64,000 bases of DNA from Babesia bovis T2Bo (taxonomy: Eukaryota; Apicomplexa; Aconoidasida; Piroplasmida; Babesiidae), in the NCBI RefSeq assembly GCF_000165395.2, contig NW_026261572.1:124001-188000 (forward strand), written 5' to 3'. The position numbers were made by a program, and so were the translations under genes. Positions 32,166 through 43,200 of the stretch are shown here, piece by piece; the first letter of the stretch is position 1, and each line of letters starts with the position of its first letter. A model generated the notes under the pieces. That model ran no database searches. It was not told where the DNA came from and saw only the letters and a program-made list of their open reading frames with translations.

Positions 32166-32475
32166 CTTGTAATGTATCTATGATTCTATACTTTTTGTTA
32201 TAGATTCAATATAAACGGCGTCAAGTATATATTAGTAAAAGGAACTATGCGATGTAATCACTAGAGCCTAGAGTAACAAATCTCTAGGTTGGTGACTATG
32301 GTGTTGAGAACTACGTTCAGCAGTTGGATAGTTTCCAGTGATGGCACGTAGTTGTCCTATCGAAAACTATGTATGGCAGATTTGTTTTGTATCGTTATAT
32401 GGTAAATGAGGTGGCTTCCTAAAGTTATTTATAACCAGGTAGCACCGTCCCCAGATAACAGGATGCATGTGATGA
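32166..32475 (-). promoter_or_regulatory. Conserved 5' region of the secreted family (inverted, diverged copy)
   Basis: On the minus strand this stretch aligns base for base, with scattered changes, to 57900-58207 and 59504-59811. Shared blocks include CATCACATGCATCC, TTATCTGGGGACGGTGCTAC, AACTGCTGAACGTAGTTCTC, ACCATAGTCACCAACCTAGA and TTGACGCCGTTTATATTGAA just before the start. The conservation stops upstream of about 32475. It probably holds the promoter and 5' leader. Confidence 0.75.
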
Positions 32476-32554
32476 ACGGCTATATACGTGGTAATGATGT
32501 AATACGAATAACTTTTAATGATATTAGTGTTGCTAGGAAACAGAGTATCAAACG

Positions 32555-35083
32555 TCAATGTGAAGAAAGGAAAGCAAACGTATCTTCCAATCTTTGCCCG
32601 AAAACAGATTCCAGCATCTTAAACTTACCCAAGTACTCACCCAGTTTCTTACCTAAACTTGATGAATTAGCAATTCCATTCTTATATTTGAGCATTGACG
32701 TGTGGAATCTAGACAACATTGCATGAATGTTTGGTTCACCCATGAACTTGTGCAATGGTAACTGCATTACTTCTTCACGCAGAGCTGGTGGAATATCCAC
32801 ATCATTTACTATACGAGTAACAAGATGCAATGCTATCACATCCAACGGTAGCCATAAACAAGCATGCGATTGAAAATCTGTCGTTTTAATCATATCGAAC
32901 AATTCATCCCCTAGATATAGCAGCCTCCTGAATGCCAGGAGATAGTCAGATTCAGTTTTGTGAAGCGACTCATTTGATATTTCAGCTAATTCCATCTCTA
33001 GGTCGGTCATAACTCCTAGTAGTGACATTTTGTCATCCTCCTCCAGGGGCCATACTGTGATCGAATAGATTACAAAGGCTGAAATTGCATAAGTTGACAA
33101 CCGTTTAAATATCTTCATGCGCCCTTCAGTTGGTAAATGGTTAAAATAGTTTTCTCGTAGGAACTTGCATATTTTGACCATATGCTGTGCAGCTGTCAGG
33201 ACCTGATGTACAAACCATCCAAATTCTTGACATCCACCCGAACTGATATATGACACTGTATGCCATAATGTTTCTCCAACATCGTCAGCCCAGTGGTCTA
33301 TTAATTCTACAGTTTTACATTCTTGGAGGGTATGAAACAATTGCGATTCTTGGTCAGATGACCTTGTCATACAAGGTTCAAGGATGTTTACTAACGACGT
33401 CAAATACTGATATAAGCGAATGTTAACATTCTGCATATCATTAGGCTTCCTCAGAGCAATTTTACTCCCTCCATCACTAAGCATTAGCCTATGTCCTGAG
33501 TTAGTAGAGGCTACCTTGGCACCATTCAGTATATTGTGTACGGCAGAATTAGCAATTTGGAGCACATGTTGGTGCAATGTATCGCAGCAGCGTGATTTAT
33601 CCAAAAACTCATAGATCATTTGTGCCAGATTGTCGTTGGTAGGCAAAGTGCGCACCAGAGAGGATGCAACATGTAACTCACGTTCAGGTGACAATTCCTT
33701 CATATTGTTGACATCATTCTGTTTTAGTAGCCTGTAGCAACCAAGAAAAGCTGTCTTAGACTCAGGTAATATACACTCGGCCGCTTTGGTCATAAATTCC
33801 TTTGCGTACTTTTCGCAAATGGCCCTGAAGTAATGCCCATGAAGATTAAAATGAATTTTTACATGCTTCAAATCGGCATGGGTACATTCACCCATGGTTA
33901 TTAGCTGTGGAGCCAGCATTACAACATCAGAAAGATCAGATGACGATGACTGCGATTCTAGGTGATTGAGTACAGTTTGTATTATACCCAAGGAGCGTTT
34001 CGCATATAGTTCACATGCTGCATACAGTTCAAAAGGGTTGTGTACAAAATGTGTTGTTTGCGATAGTGTAGGACAATCGGTTAAAAGATGCTGCTCATTC
34101 TTTTCCAAGTGTTCACTGACACGGAAATTTACAGATCTACAAAACGTGTAGAGTGCTATAAGACATTTTTTGTACTTTGCCATGAACTCTGCGAATTGTG
34201 AGATGAAAAACTGCTGCCACATGTTATCACATGAGTCAGCGTTCATAAGTTGATGCATATCTATACATCTCCCCGTAGATGCAACCATTTCGTCAACCAA
34301 ACGCAATGAACATTCTGGAGCAACTCCCAATTCTCTGAATATGAGATGGCATACTGTGATAACGTTTAAAAGTCCCTGATCGCTACCAGATGCTTCAGCG
34401 CGTTTTACCAGATTGCCTATACCACCATCATATGTCAGGTTCACTATATCGCTTTTGAGTTGATTAGAGTGTTTATATATAAAATCTCGCATATCGTTGT
34501 GTTGCATGCCATCTATTTCAATAAGCACCTCTGATAGTTTATGTGCCGTGTTTAGGAGTGAAACAAAGTCTGACAGTGAAGTGCCCAAATTCTGGATCTC
34601 CAATTTTAAGGCAGATATACTGTTTAGCACTTCAATGCAATCAATTACGTACGACTGTACTGCACTTATGCGTTCAAGCTTTTTTATGTCATCATCCAAC
34701 TCCTTGTACAGTATGATGGAACTTCCATAACGAGTATCGATACTTTGCCTCAACTCGGCAACAGATTCCGTCACCTCATCCAAATTATCCATTAGTTCGT
34801 TGACTTCTCCAACGCTCTGAATTATATCACTAGTATTATTTAGCACAGCTTTATGACGTAAGGCCTTAACAATCAGCCCTGCATGGTTGAGGTTCTCGAG
34901 TGTATCTGTAACTTGTTCAGCAGGTTTACCAGCAATTTGCGATAGAAAAGAAGCTGATGCCGTCTTTATGTCCGGCATTTCCTTTAACACATCTACGCCT
35001 AGATCGTTATTATAACAATGTAGAAGGTGCCTGCAGGCATCTATTGCATCAGGATCTTTTAGAATGTCTTCCATCTGTGCCAT
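32555..35083 (-). CDS. Conserved oligomeric Golgi complex subunit 5-like
   Basis: A single-exon gene of 842 residues. The N-terminal 180 residues form heptad-like helices (SVGEVNELMDNLDEVTESVA, then KLERISAVQSYVIDCIEVLN) in the arrangement of COG5, and the rest is a long helical body without membrane segments or catalytic motifs. COG tethers retrograde vesicles at the Golgi. The family call rests on the N-terminal pattern and length; another COG or related tether subunit is possible. The 3' end lies 80 bp from the conserved 5' region of the secreted gene downstream, so the antigen gene sits in its tail region. Confidence 0.6.
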   Translation of the reverse strand: MAQMEDILKDPDAIDACRHLLHCYNNDLGVDVLKEMPDIKTASASFLSQIAGKPAEQVTDTLENLNHAGLIVKALRHKAVLNNTSDIIQSVGEVNELMDNLDEVTESVAELRQSIDTRYGSSIILYKELDDDIKKLERISAVQSYVIDCIEVLNSISALKLEIQNLGTSLSDFVSLLNTAHKLSEVLIEIDGMQHNDMRDFIYKHSNQLKSDIVNLTYDGGIGNLVKRAEASGSDQGLLNVITVCHLIFRELGVAPECSLRLVDEMVASTGRCIDMHQLMNADSCDNMWQQFFISQFAEFMAKYKKCLIALYTFCRSVNFRVSEHLEKNEQHLLTDCPTLSQTTHFVHNPFELYAACELYAKRSLGIIQTVLNHLESQSSSSDLSDVVMLAPQLITMGECTHADLKHVKIHFNLHGHYFRAICEKYAKEFMTKAAECILPESKTAFLGCYRLLKQNDVNNMKELSPERELHVASSLVRTLPTNDNLAQMIYEFLDKSRCCDTLHQHVLQIANSAVHNILNGAKVASTNSGHRLMLSDGGSKIALRKPNDMQNVNIRLYQYLTSLVNILEPCMTRSSDQESQLFHTLQECKTVELIDHWADDVGETLWHTVSYISSGGCQEFGWFVHQVLTAAQHMVKICKFLRENYFNHLPTEGRMKIFKRLSTYAISAFVIYSITVWPLEEDDKMSLLGVMTDLEMELAEISNESLHKTESDYLLAFRRLLYLGDELFDMIKTTDFQSHACLWLPLDVIALHLVTRIVNDVDIPPALREEVMQLPLHKFMGEPNIHAMLSRFHTSMLKYKNGIANSSSLGKKLGEYLGKFKMLESVFGQRLEDTFAFLSSH

Positions 35084-35598
35084 CTTGTTAAATAAAGATT
35101 AACAAACGCAACAGATACAATACATTAGCAACCTTCCAACATCATTATTGTTTATTTAGAGAATAAAATGCCCTGGACAACATATATTTTGGGTGTAAAC
35201 ATAATACGTTGTCTGCATAAAAACAATCAGGTACATTAGTAAATTATATTAATCTATGTAATAAAATGACATCTTTTTATATATGATATGTATTCAGTAC
35301 GTTAAACTATGGACGGCCATTTGAGATTCTTGTGTGTTGTGCCAGTGCAAAAGGCATATAGTATGAACAGTCGAGATAAATATTCCTACACATCTATATA
35401 TTATAGGTTTATAATGCAGTTGTGAATGATTATAAACGTAATAAAAGCTAGATTATGTGGTTCCAACGCGGCTATGGATAATACGGTTCACAATAATAGG
35501 CGAATATAGAGGCTTTTATACGCCATATTATGACACGTACAACACAGCAACAATCTGTTTGCATATATAGTATCTTCTAACCGTATATTATATTTACA
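35084..35598. other. Intergenic between divergent COG5-like gene and PNKP
   Basis: About 515 bp of AT-rich sequence, presumably both promoters. No ORF or RNA gene is supported. Confidence 0.5.
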
Positions 35599-37157
35599 AT
35601 GGCCCAGGAATACACCCAATTCCCTCCTCAATGGAGGCAGGTATGTCTTCCTATATATATTACATATACATATAGCATGGTACTATTTTATACCAACGCT
35701 ATGGTGATCCGAAGCCTTCGGATCGTCTAGCAATGTTTGACATGGACAACACGCTGATGCTTACGCCGAGTACTATTATCGGAGAGCTTGTTAAGGGTAA
35801 CAAACCTTGGATTAACAAGCCAGCTGTTGCCAACGACCTTATTTTGTACAACCCTAACGTAAGGGAAATGCTACTAGAGGAGATCTCAAATGGGTAGGTT
35901 AGCTAGTGGTCGATTATTGATCGATGTGGTACTAAAATGTATGTCCTTTTCATTTGCATACTTCTATGGTATATAGTTCATGGAATATATTACAGAACAC
36001 AATTATATTCTTTAACATTATATCATTATATGGTTTTCAGGAGATCTATCGTTGTATGTTCCAATCAAAGTCAACTGTTTGACCGTCCTGAAGTCTCAAG
36101 GTTAATATTCGGTATGCATATTATACAATGATTTGACTTTCACTAGATCGCATTCAAATACTTTTGGAGAAGCTTGACGTTCCACTTTACATTATGCTTG
36201 CATTTAAAAGGGATCTTTGCCGTAAGCCAACGTGTGGTATGCTGGAGTTCTATGAGACCCATCTAAATGACTCCATCAAGGTTAACCGGGCGGATTCATT
36301 CTACGTGGGAGATGCTGCAGGAAGGCGATGGCCTAAGGAAGTTCTTGATGCTAATAGCGAACGTATATTGGCACTGTTAAAGGCTGAAGACTTCAGCGAT
36401 AGATGTTATATGAATAAAATTGGATCTAAGTATAGAAGAGTTGATGCGAACGCCATTATCGCAAACACAGCTGCTTCTTCTATCAATTCTAAGTTCGAGG
36501 TTGATTTTTCAGATTGCGATTACAAATTCGCTTTAAACAACGGACTACAATTTTATACACCAGAGGGATATTTTGCAAAGTTGCCTAGAATAGAGCTTAC
36601 GTTAGACTTTGATCCGAAACTGATTGGTAAGAGTCCTATCGATATAGATATACGGGATGGTCTGGTTATCCTTGTAGGCCCGCCATCTTGTGGCAAGACA
36701 TTTCTCTGTGAAAAGCATCTACAAGATTTCATTCGTATAAGCGATAGTGCTTATAAAAGCGCAGAAGCCTGTTTGGATGAGGCATCAAAGTGTCTACAAC
36801 GGAAGGATAAAGTCGTTATAGACAGTTGCAATGCACTTGAAAGTGATCGGGAACCTTATATTTCACTGGCTCGAAATCATGGTGTCAAATGCACCGTGAT
36901 ATATTTAGACGTCAGTAGCGATTTCGCAATTCATTTCCACAGATATCGCAAGGTAAGCATGTGGTTACTTAAGCATTAATTCCATGCAGATCATGAAGTT
37001 ATCGCCTCAGCGCTTACCGTCACTAGACTCTATCTACAGGTATTACAAGCGTTTAGAACCACCTAAAGAGAGCGAAGGGTTTGATCGTATGATTCATATA
37101 ACGGATGATACATTCCCGGTTGAGCACAACGAAGTATCAAAATTGCACTTGCCATAA
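35599..37157 (+). CDS. Polynucleotide kinase 3'-phosphatase (PNKP), five exons
   Basis: Exons 35599-35640, 35676-35893, 36041-36111, 36147-36952 and 36990-37157 give 434 residues. PNKP restores 5'-phosphate and 3'-hydroxyl ends at DNA strand breaks. The phosphatase domain has the DxDxT motif in MFDMDNTLML, and the exon 2-3 junction builds the conserved NGRSIVVCSNQ strand (usual T-N-Q, here S-N-Q). The third junction builds LIFDRIQILLEKL followed by DVPLYIMLAFKRD. The kinase domain has a Walker A loop, GPPSCGKTF, and a later VVIDSCNA strand. There is no FHA domain: only about 14 residues precede exon 2. Introns are 35, 147, 35 and 37 nt. It converges on the armadillo gene with 46 bp between stops. 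Confidence 0.93.
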
Positions 37158-37203
37158 ACGTATATATTTTACATAATTAATAGAACGAATGTACAGTATG
37201 GTA

Positions 37204-40200
37204 TCAATAGTTGTATGTAGCGGCTTCACGCCACTGAACTAAGAGCTCAACGACAGCGTCGCGCTCCTTGATGTTCTTGCACTTGATGGGCAATGCAAAT
37301 CCATCTGGGAAGTCTTCAGTAGCCGATCCCATAATGCAGAAGCAAGTGTTGTTGGTGACCTTGCGAGGCTCCTTTGCGTTGGCAGCCTCCAGGATAGGGT
37401 GGCGTAGACCACGAGCAATGTTGCGGATACGACGAACTGCAATACGGTATGGGTAATCTTCCTCCTCCGGTCCCCATTCCAGGTAGTTCAAATCCTGGCT
37501 TGAGCGCCAGCGAATGCCAACACGCTTTGGGTTATCGCGAATGTAACCCTTTACACGACCACCGGTACGTAGCCCTTGCTTGACCGCCTCCGGGAGATCG
37601 TGGGTGCCATGAGGGTAAGGATCAACATTCCAACCACTAAGTTCAAAGTTGAAGTGGCCAGTAGACTCCAGAGTCTTGTTTTCAGATGAAGCCAATGCAG
37701 TCACCAAGGCATGGCAACGGTTGTAAAGAGCCTTGTCTTCAGGCTTCTTGTTGGGAAGGGACGAAGCGACATCACGATATTTCTTCATGATTTCCTTCGT
37801 CAAGATGTTGTTACGCACCTCAGCTGGCACGGTAAAAGTGTTCTCGAGGACAACAGTCATGAGCACTACCATCTCCACAGTACCTGGGAAATTAGTGAGG
37901 TAGATATGACCCAACGAGGAGAAGTTGTTCATGATGAGGACCTCACTACCCAAACCTTGCGACATAAAGTAACCAATGACACTGAACACAATCTTCTGTA
38001 GACGAATCATCTTCTGTGCCTGCTCGTTGCCACCGCACACAAAGGTGATGTTGAGTAGGTTTTCGATGTCCTCTTTCTCCATACCAATATTCTCCCAAGC
38101 AGGTGCGGCACCCTCCTCCTTAGTCTCGGTTAACGCAAGCATACCCAAGATCAAACGCAAGGATTCAATAACAATGGCAGGTGACTGTTGCGTCTTGCGT
38201 GATACTGAAATAGCCGTTGAAAGCCCGTCCTGGCTGCAGAAGAGATATACCATTTCGGGACTGTTTACCAGCTTCCTCAAGCAACGCAGTGTAGCTATCA
38301 ATATATCAGTAAGCTCGGGGGTGTACTCCTCGAATGTCAAGTTAGCCAGGAGTAGGCTGAACACATCGAGCTCCAGTAGTTTCTGTACACCTGCTGGGGA
38401 AGTCGTCTGGCTTGCCAAAAGGTTGATACCCAGGGTCAAAGTCACGAGATCGTAACTTACACGGCGCATGGTTTGGATACAAAGTTCACAACCACCGTTC
38501 TGCAAAAACAGCTCACTGTTTTCATCGGAACGACAAAGCGAGCTTAGGATATCAAATAGCAACAATGCGACCTTGCTGTCCTGGCGTTCCTGGGACATGA
38601 CATGAAGAACGGGCATCAACAGCACAGAGAATTTGCGCATGTTACCTTCCTTGTTCTCCATCACCAAGTTAGACAATGTCTGGAGACCGATCTTGAGTTG
38701 CACATCAGAGAATGAAGGGTCGAGGTTCGATAACCAAGCGCAGAAACTCTGTTCAATGCCAGCATCCAGGAACAGAGTCACGTTGGCAGCATAGAGAGCA
38801 AGGTTTGATATAGCCTTGAATAATGACTCAATGCAACGAATGGCGTAGGCCTGGTTGGAACCTGCGTACGCGCGTAAACAACGCACTAAAGCTTCAGGAG
38901 CGCCGAGTTTACCGTATACATCCTTGAATGCATCGTTTTTGTAAAGCATGTTACATAGCAAGATACTGGCACCGTTTGTAACTTCGTGTATCTCAGAGTA
39001 GTCACGTAGGATACGTACGTTAATCTCGGGACCTTTGAGTTGCATGAATCGGTCAGTAGCCTGCTTGTGCCCGATACAGGCGTTGGCGAGCGCCAAACAC
39101 GTGTTGGTAATAATGGCATTGGGGGAATCGGGGTTGCCTACATGACGGTTCATCAATTGGACAATACCGTCTAGTAGACCAACTTCACATATCTGTGTCT
39201 TAATCTGCTTGATCACAGCCATGCTACCCACAAGGAACAGCGCATCAGGAATAAGGTTGTAATCCTCCGAAGTGGCCAAGATATTCTTGATACGAGAAAC
39301 CATGTTACACTTCAACATAATGTCGACGTGAGCCTCGGCAACAATCTTACGTAGTGTACGGAATGTTTGACGCAGAAGACGCGACATGGTGTACTTCTGC
39401 TTGTCGTATGCATCCCAGATGTCAACCAACACGTTGATAACATCCGCGTTTAGGTATATGCGACGGTTAATTGCCGTGCGTTCTACCAGGAGCATAGCGT
39501 TAATAAGCACAACCTCCACTATGTTGTCGGAGTTCTCTGGCGTTGGTGGGATGACCATGCCCTTACCCTGGTGAACTCGCTTGACGTAGCCGCCGATTAC
39601 CGGCATGAAGTCCTTGCGAGGCAGCATTTTGGCAACAACGTTCGGCCTCATAGCACCAGTACACAGCGAGCTGGCGAGCGAATTGGTGATATTCAAATGA
39701 TTCTGCTTAGCCAACGACTCCATGAGGACATCCAAGACACCATTGTCCATAAGGTACTGTGCATTTTCTTCAAGTGAAAATAGCAGATCAACCGCCATAC
39801 CACCGTATATAATATCTTTACCCTCATCACTTTCGTAGGCCAGCACCTTTTCGTTGTACTTGGCCATGGTTTGCAAGACGAAGTTAACGTCGTCGCATAG
39901 TTCCATTGCCTGGACGATCGACAGCGTCTTCTCTTCACTCTTACGTTCCTCGAGCATGAGGTATATGCTCTGGCAGTTACGTATCTTTGGCTGGTCGTTG
40001 GCAATACCCTTAAGAATCTGCAATATCTTGTCCCCGAGGGATTTATCACCGTTTTCCTTGGCTTTCATCTGGAGGTTATGCAGCATGTTCATCAGTGGTT
40101 CCATTCCACCTAGTACACGTCCTACGCCCTCTATGGCCACAGCATCCAACAGCATGTCGCAGAAGCCATGGCTGCATTCCGAATCATTAGTTATCAGATC

Positions 40201-43200
40201 AGCGCCGCTAACAAGCATCTTGGGCAGCGCCTCCCTAAGTAGCGGAACTGCACAAGCCGGGCACGACTTGACGCATTTCTGCAATGACTGGAATACCGAT
40301 AAGAGCGCGCTCTTGTCTACCAAAGAACCGTCCTCCAACAACTCCGCCAGCATCTTCATGGCGCCAATCTTGTTGAGGTGTTGCATGAGGTCCTTGCCCT
40401 CGATATCGCATGAAGCCGCGGCCGCTAGTATACGTGCGTATGCTTTTAGCACATCAGGCGACTTGCGTGCAATGACACCTGCCTTGAGCATTTGGACCAC
40501 GTTCTCTACTACCCTCTGGCACTCCGATTTCTCTAGGCTGCCAAGCATCTTGCAAACCATGTCCATGAAGGCCAACTTGCGCTCCTCCGAGACTGCACCT
40601 ACGCAGATGCGCTCTGCCGCGGCAAGGGCTGCTTTAACCGATGCCGAGTTGTCGAACATACCGCTGGCTACAATGTCACCCATCAGCTGCATTGCTGGGA
40701 TAACCAAGTTGTCAAGCTGCTTGTGGGTGATCATGATGTCAGTGAGCAGCGTCAATGGGTCTGTACCGCGTTGGTTACAAGCATCCACAAATAGGCGCAA
40801 GCCAGATTGTTCCGCGTTGTTCTCCGTGGCTGGTGATTTCGACAGGTTGCTTAAAAAGTCTAGAATGGCATTGGCTACATCTGGGTTGTTGCGGTAACGC
40901 TCCAAGAGCTCCATCGTGCGCGGCATCACAGTTTGGCACTCAGCCTGCATCATGTCCGTGACATAGACGTTAACCGCGCAACAGCTAAAAACGCGGTATG
41001 CGTGGCACAAGAACTTGACGTTGCTGGCACCGTAGTCAGAGTTCAAAATGGCAATGATCTGCTGGAGGTTGCTTGAGTTAGCAATGGCCCATGCACCGAA
41101 TTGGTCCTCAAAGTCATTAAACACTGCGTCACCAAGCCTACGTGAGACAAGAGTAGCGTTTGCTATTAAGTTCTTGTTGTCAGCGGAGTAGGCCATGCAA
41201 GTGTTCAAGGCACCTAGGAACTCTTCAGTATCGGCAAGTGCCTCAGCACGGTTCTCCAATGGCGATAAGAGGAACATCGCAAGGCGAGTACATAGTGAAT
41301 CGACCTCCTGTGCCATAGTATCCTGGCGCATCTGTACAGCTTCGATGACTTGGCGCATAAGTGCGCGAATCTGTGCCTCAGCACCCAGGTAACCAAAGAG
41401 CTCACCACCCACTGAAGTGATAGCCTCGTCATCGATGTGGATCATCATGACGTCGCTAACAACCTCCATAACACCGGAGCTCTTCAATGCCTGCTTCGTT
41501 TCTGGAGTGCACATGTTGAGTAGCAGTTTGAGCACTGGGAGAACAGTGGTTGCCACATTCTTGTTTTCGTTAAGTGCCTTTGTGATGTTGGTCAGGACAG
41601 CTGGGATATCATTACGCCCGGCCACTACACCCTTGCCGAAGTAGTTCAAGCATGTAGCTGATAGCGCGACCAGCTTGGAGTTTTCTGGGTACATCTCAAT
41701 GTTGCGCAGCAATCCAGACACCAGGTTGGTCTTCTTCGCAAAGTGGTCGATCACCAACTTGTTATTGCACTTGAGCAATTCCGCGATAGCCTTGACAGAA
41801 CCCAGGGAAACGTTCTCATCACCATCGAGTAACTGCACCAACATAGCAGTGAGCTTGTTGAACTCTGGGCTTTCAACCAGGGCCTTAGCACGAGCGTCCG
41901 TGGTACACATGGCAGCCAAGCACCTGCATATACTACGAATGACGTTAGGTGACGACTGGAATAAAGTAAATCCCCTGCAGACCTTCGACAGAACATCATT
42001 CTTGAGCGCGGCATCTACATTCGCCATGTCGTGTACAAAGAGCTGGGTCATTGCATCCAAGGATGCACATGCCTCATCCTCCAGGATGGGTGTCACAGGG
42101 CCCTGGACAGACTCCCATACCTTCAATGCCGTAGCATATGTGCCCAACTTGGTCATTGCAATGAGACCGCTACGGTTCTGGCCCATGTTGTAGATGGATT
42201 GAGCAATTTCAAGGTTGATAGAGTCGATGAGATCCTTGCCAGCGACATCATCAGGCTCGACAATCTGTACCTTGTCTGCCAAAGCCTTGCTCTTGGATGT
42301 CCAATCGCACACCTTAACCAATATTTCAGGCACATGTAGGCGTACCGCAATGCGGATGCACTCGTTGCTGACCAAAAGTTGGTTGATGGACGACAGGGCA
42401 GTGTGGACTGCCAGGATATCATTGACCTCCATACCCTTCTCCAAGTCAGCCAACAGCTGTATCAACTCCGCCTCGAACGCATCGGGTGGCATGATCATGC
42501 TCAGCAATTCACCGACCATGGTCTTTAGCTTGCGTGACTTCTTGTGAGTACGATTAAGGGCACGTAGGAGCTGGTATGTATTACATTGTTTCAGGCACTC
42601 GAGCGCTCTGTAATCCATTTTGGCGCACGCCAGCAGGAATCCTACACCGACAATTTGGCATGGCAGGTACATTGGAATCTTGCTGAGGTATCCTACGACC
42701 GCTACTATGGTGTTCGTCGAGAGCAGAGCGTCCATACCGTCGTTGCCTGTTACTTGCAGGAAGTGGCTCAGAGCATCGATGCACTGCGTTTCGGCATTCT
42801 TGATGTCCATGTGTTTCCTCATTACACGGTTAATGTGTTCAACGACTGCCTTGCACTGCTCACTGCTGTATCCACGATCTACTGAGCATAAATGTGCCAG
42901 TGCCCCGGTACAGTGCAACAAGAAGTTGTCCTCACCTCCTTCAAGATCAATGACGCGCCTGACTTGAGGCATACAAGCCAAGTCACAAATCATAGATATA
43001 GTGTTTTCACACTGTGCAGCGTCCTCTACAGTGGCCTGTGCACATTGCATTGCAGCTTTGGTGAGCTTGGAACGCCCTGTGAAGTTGGACCCTTCTACCC
43101 ACGTACTAACAGTCTGCATAATTTCCTTTAACATGTCCGATTTGACGATGATTGGCCTTAGCCTTGCGATGCGTGCCAAACCGGTAACGGCAGCAATTTT

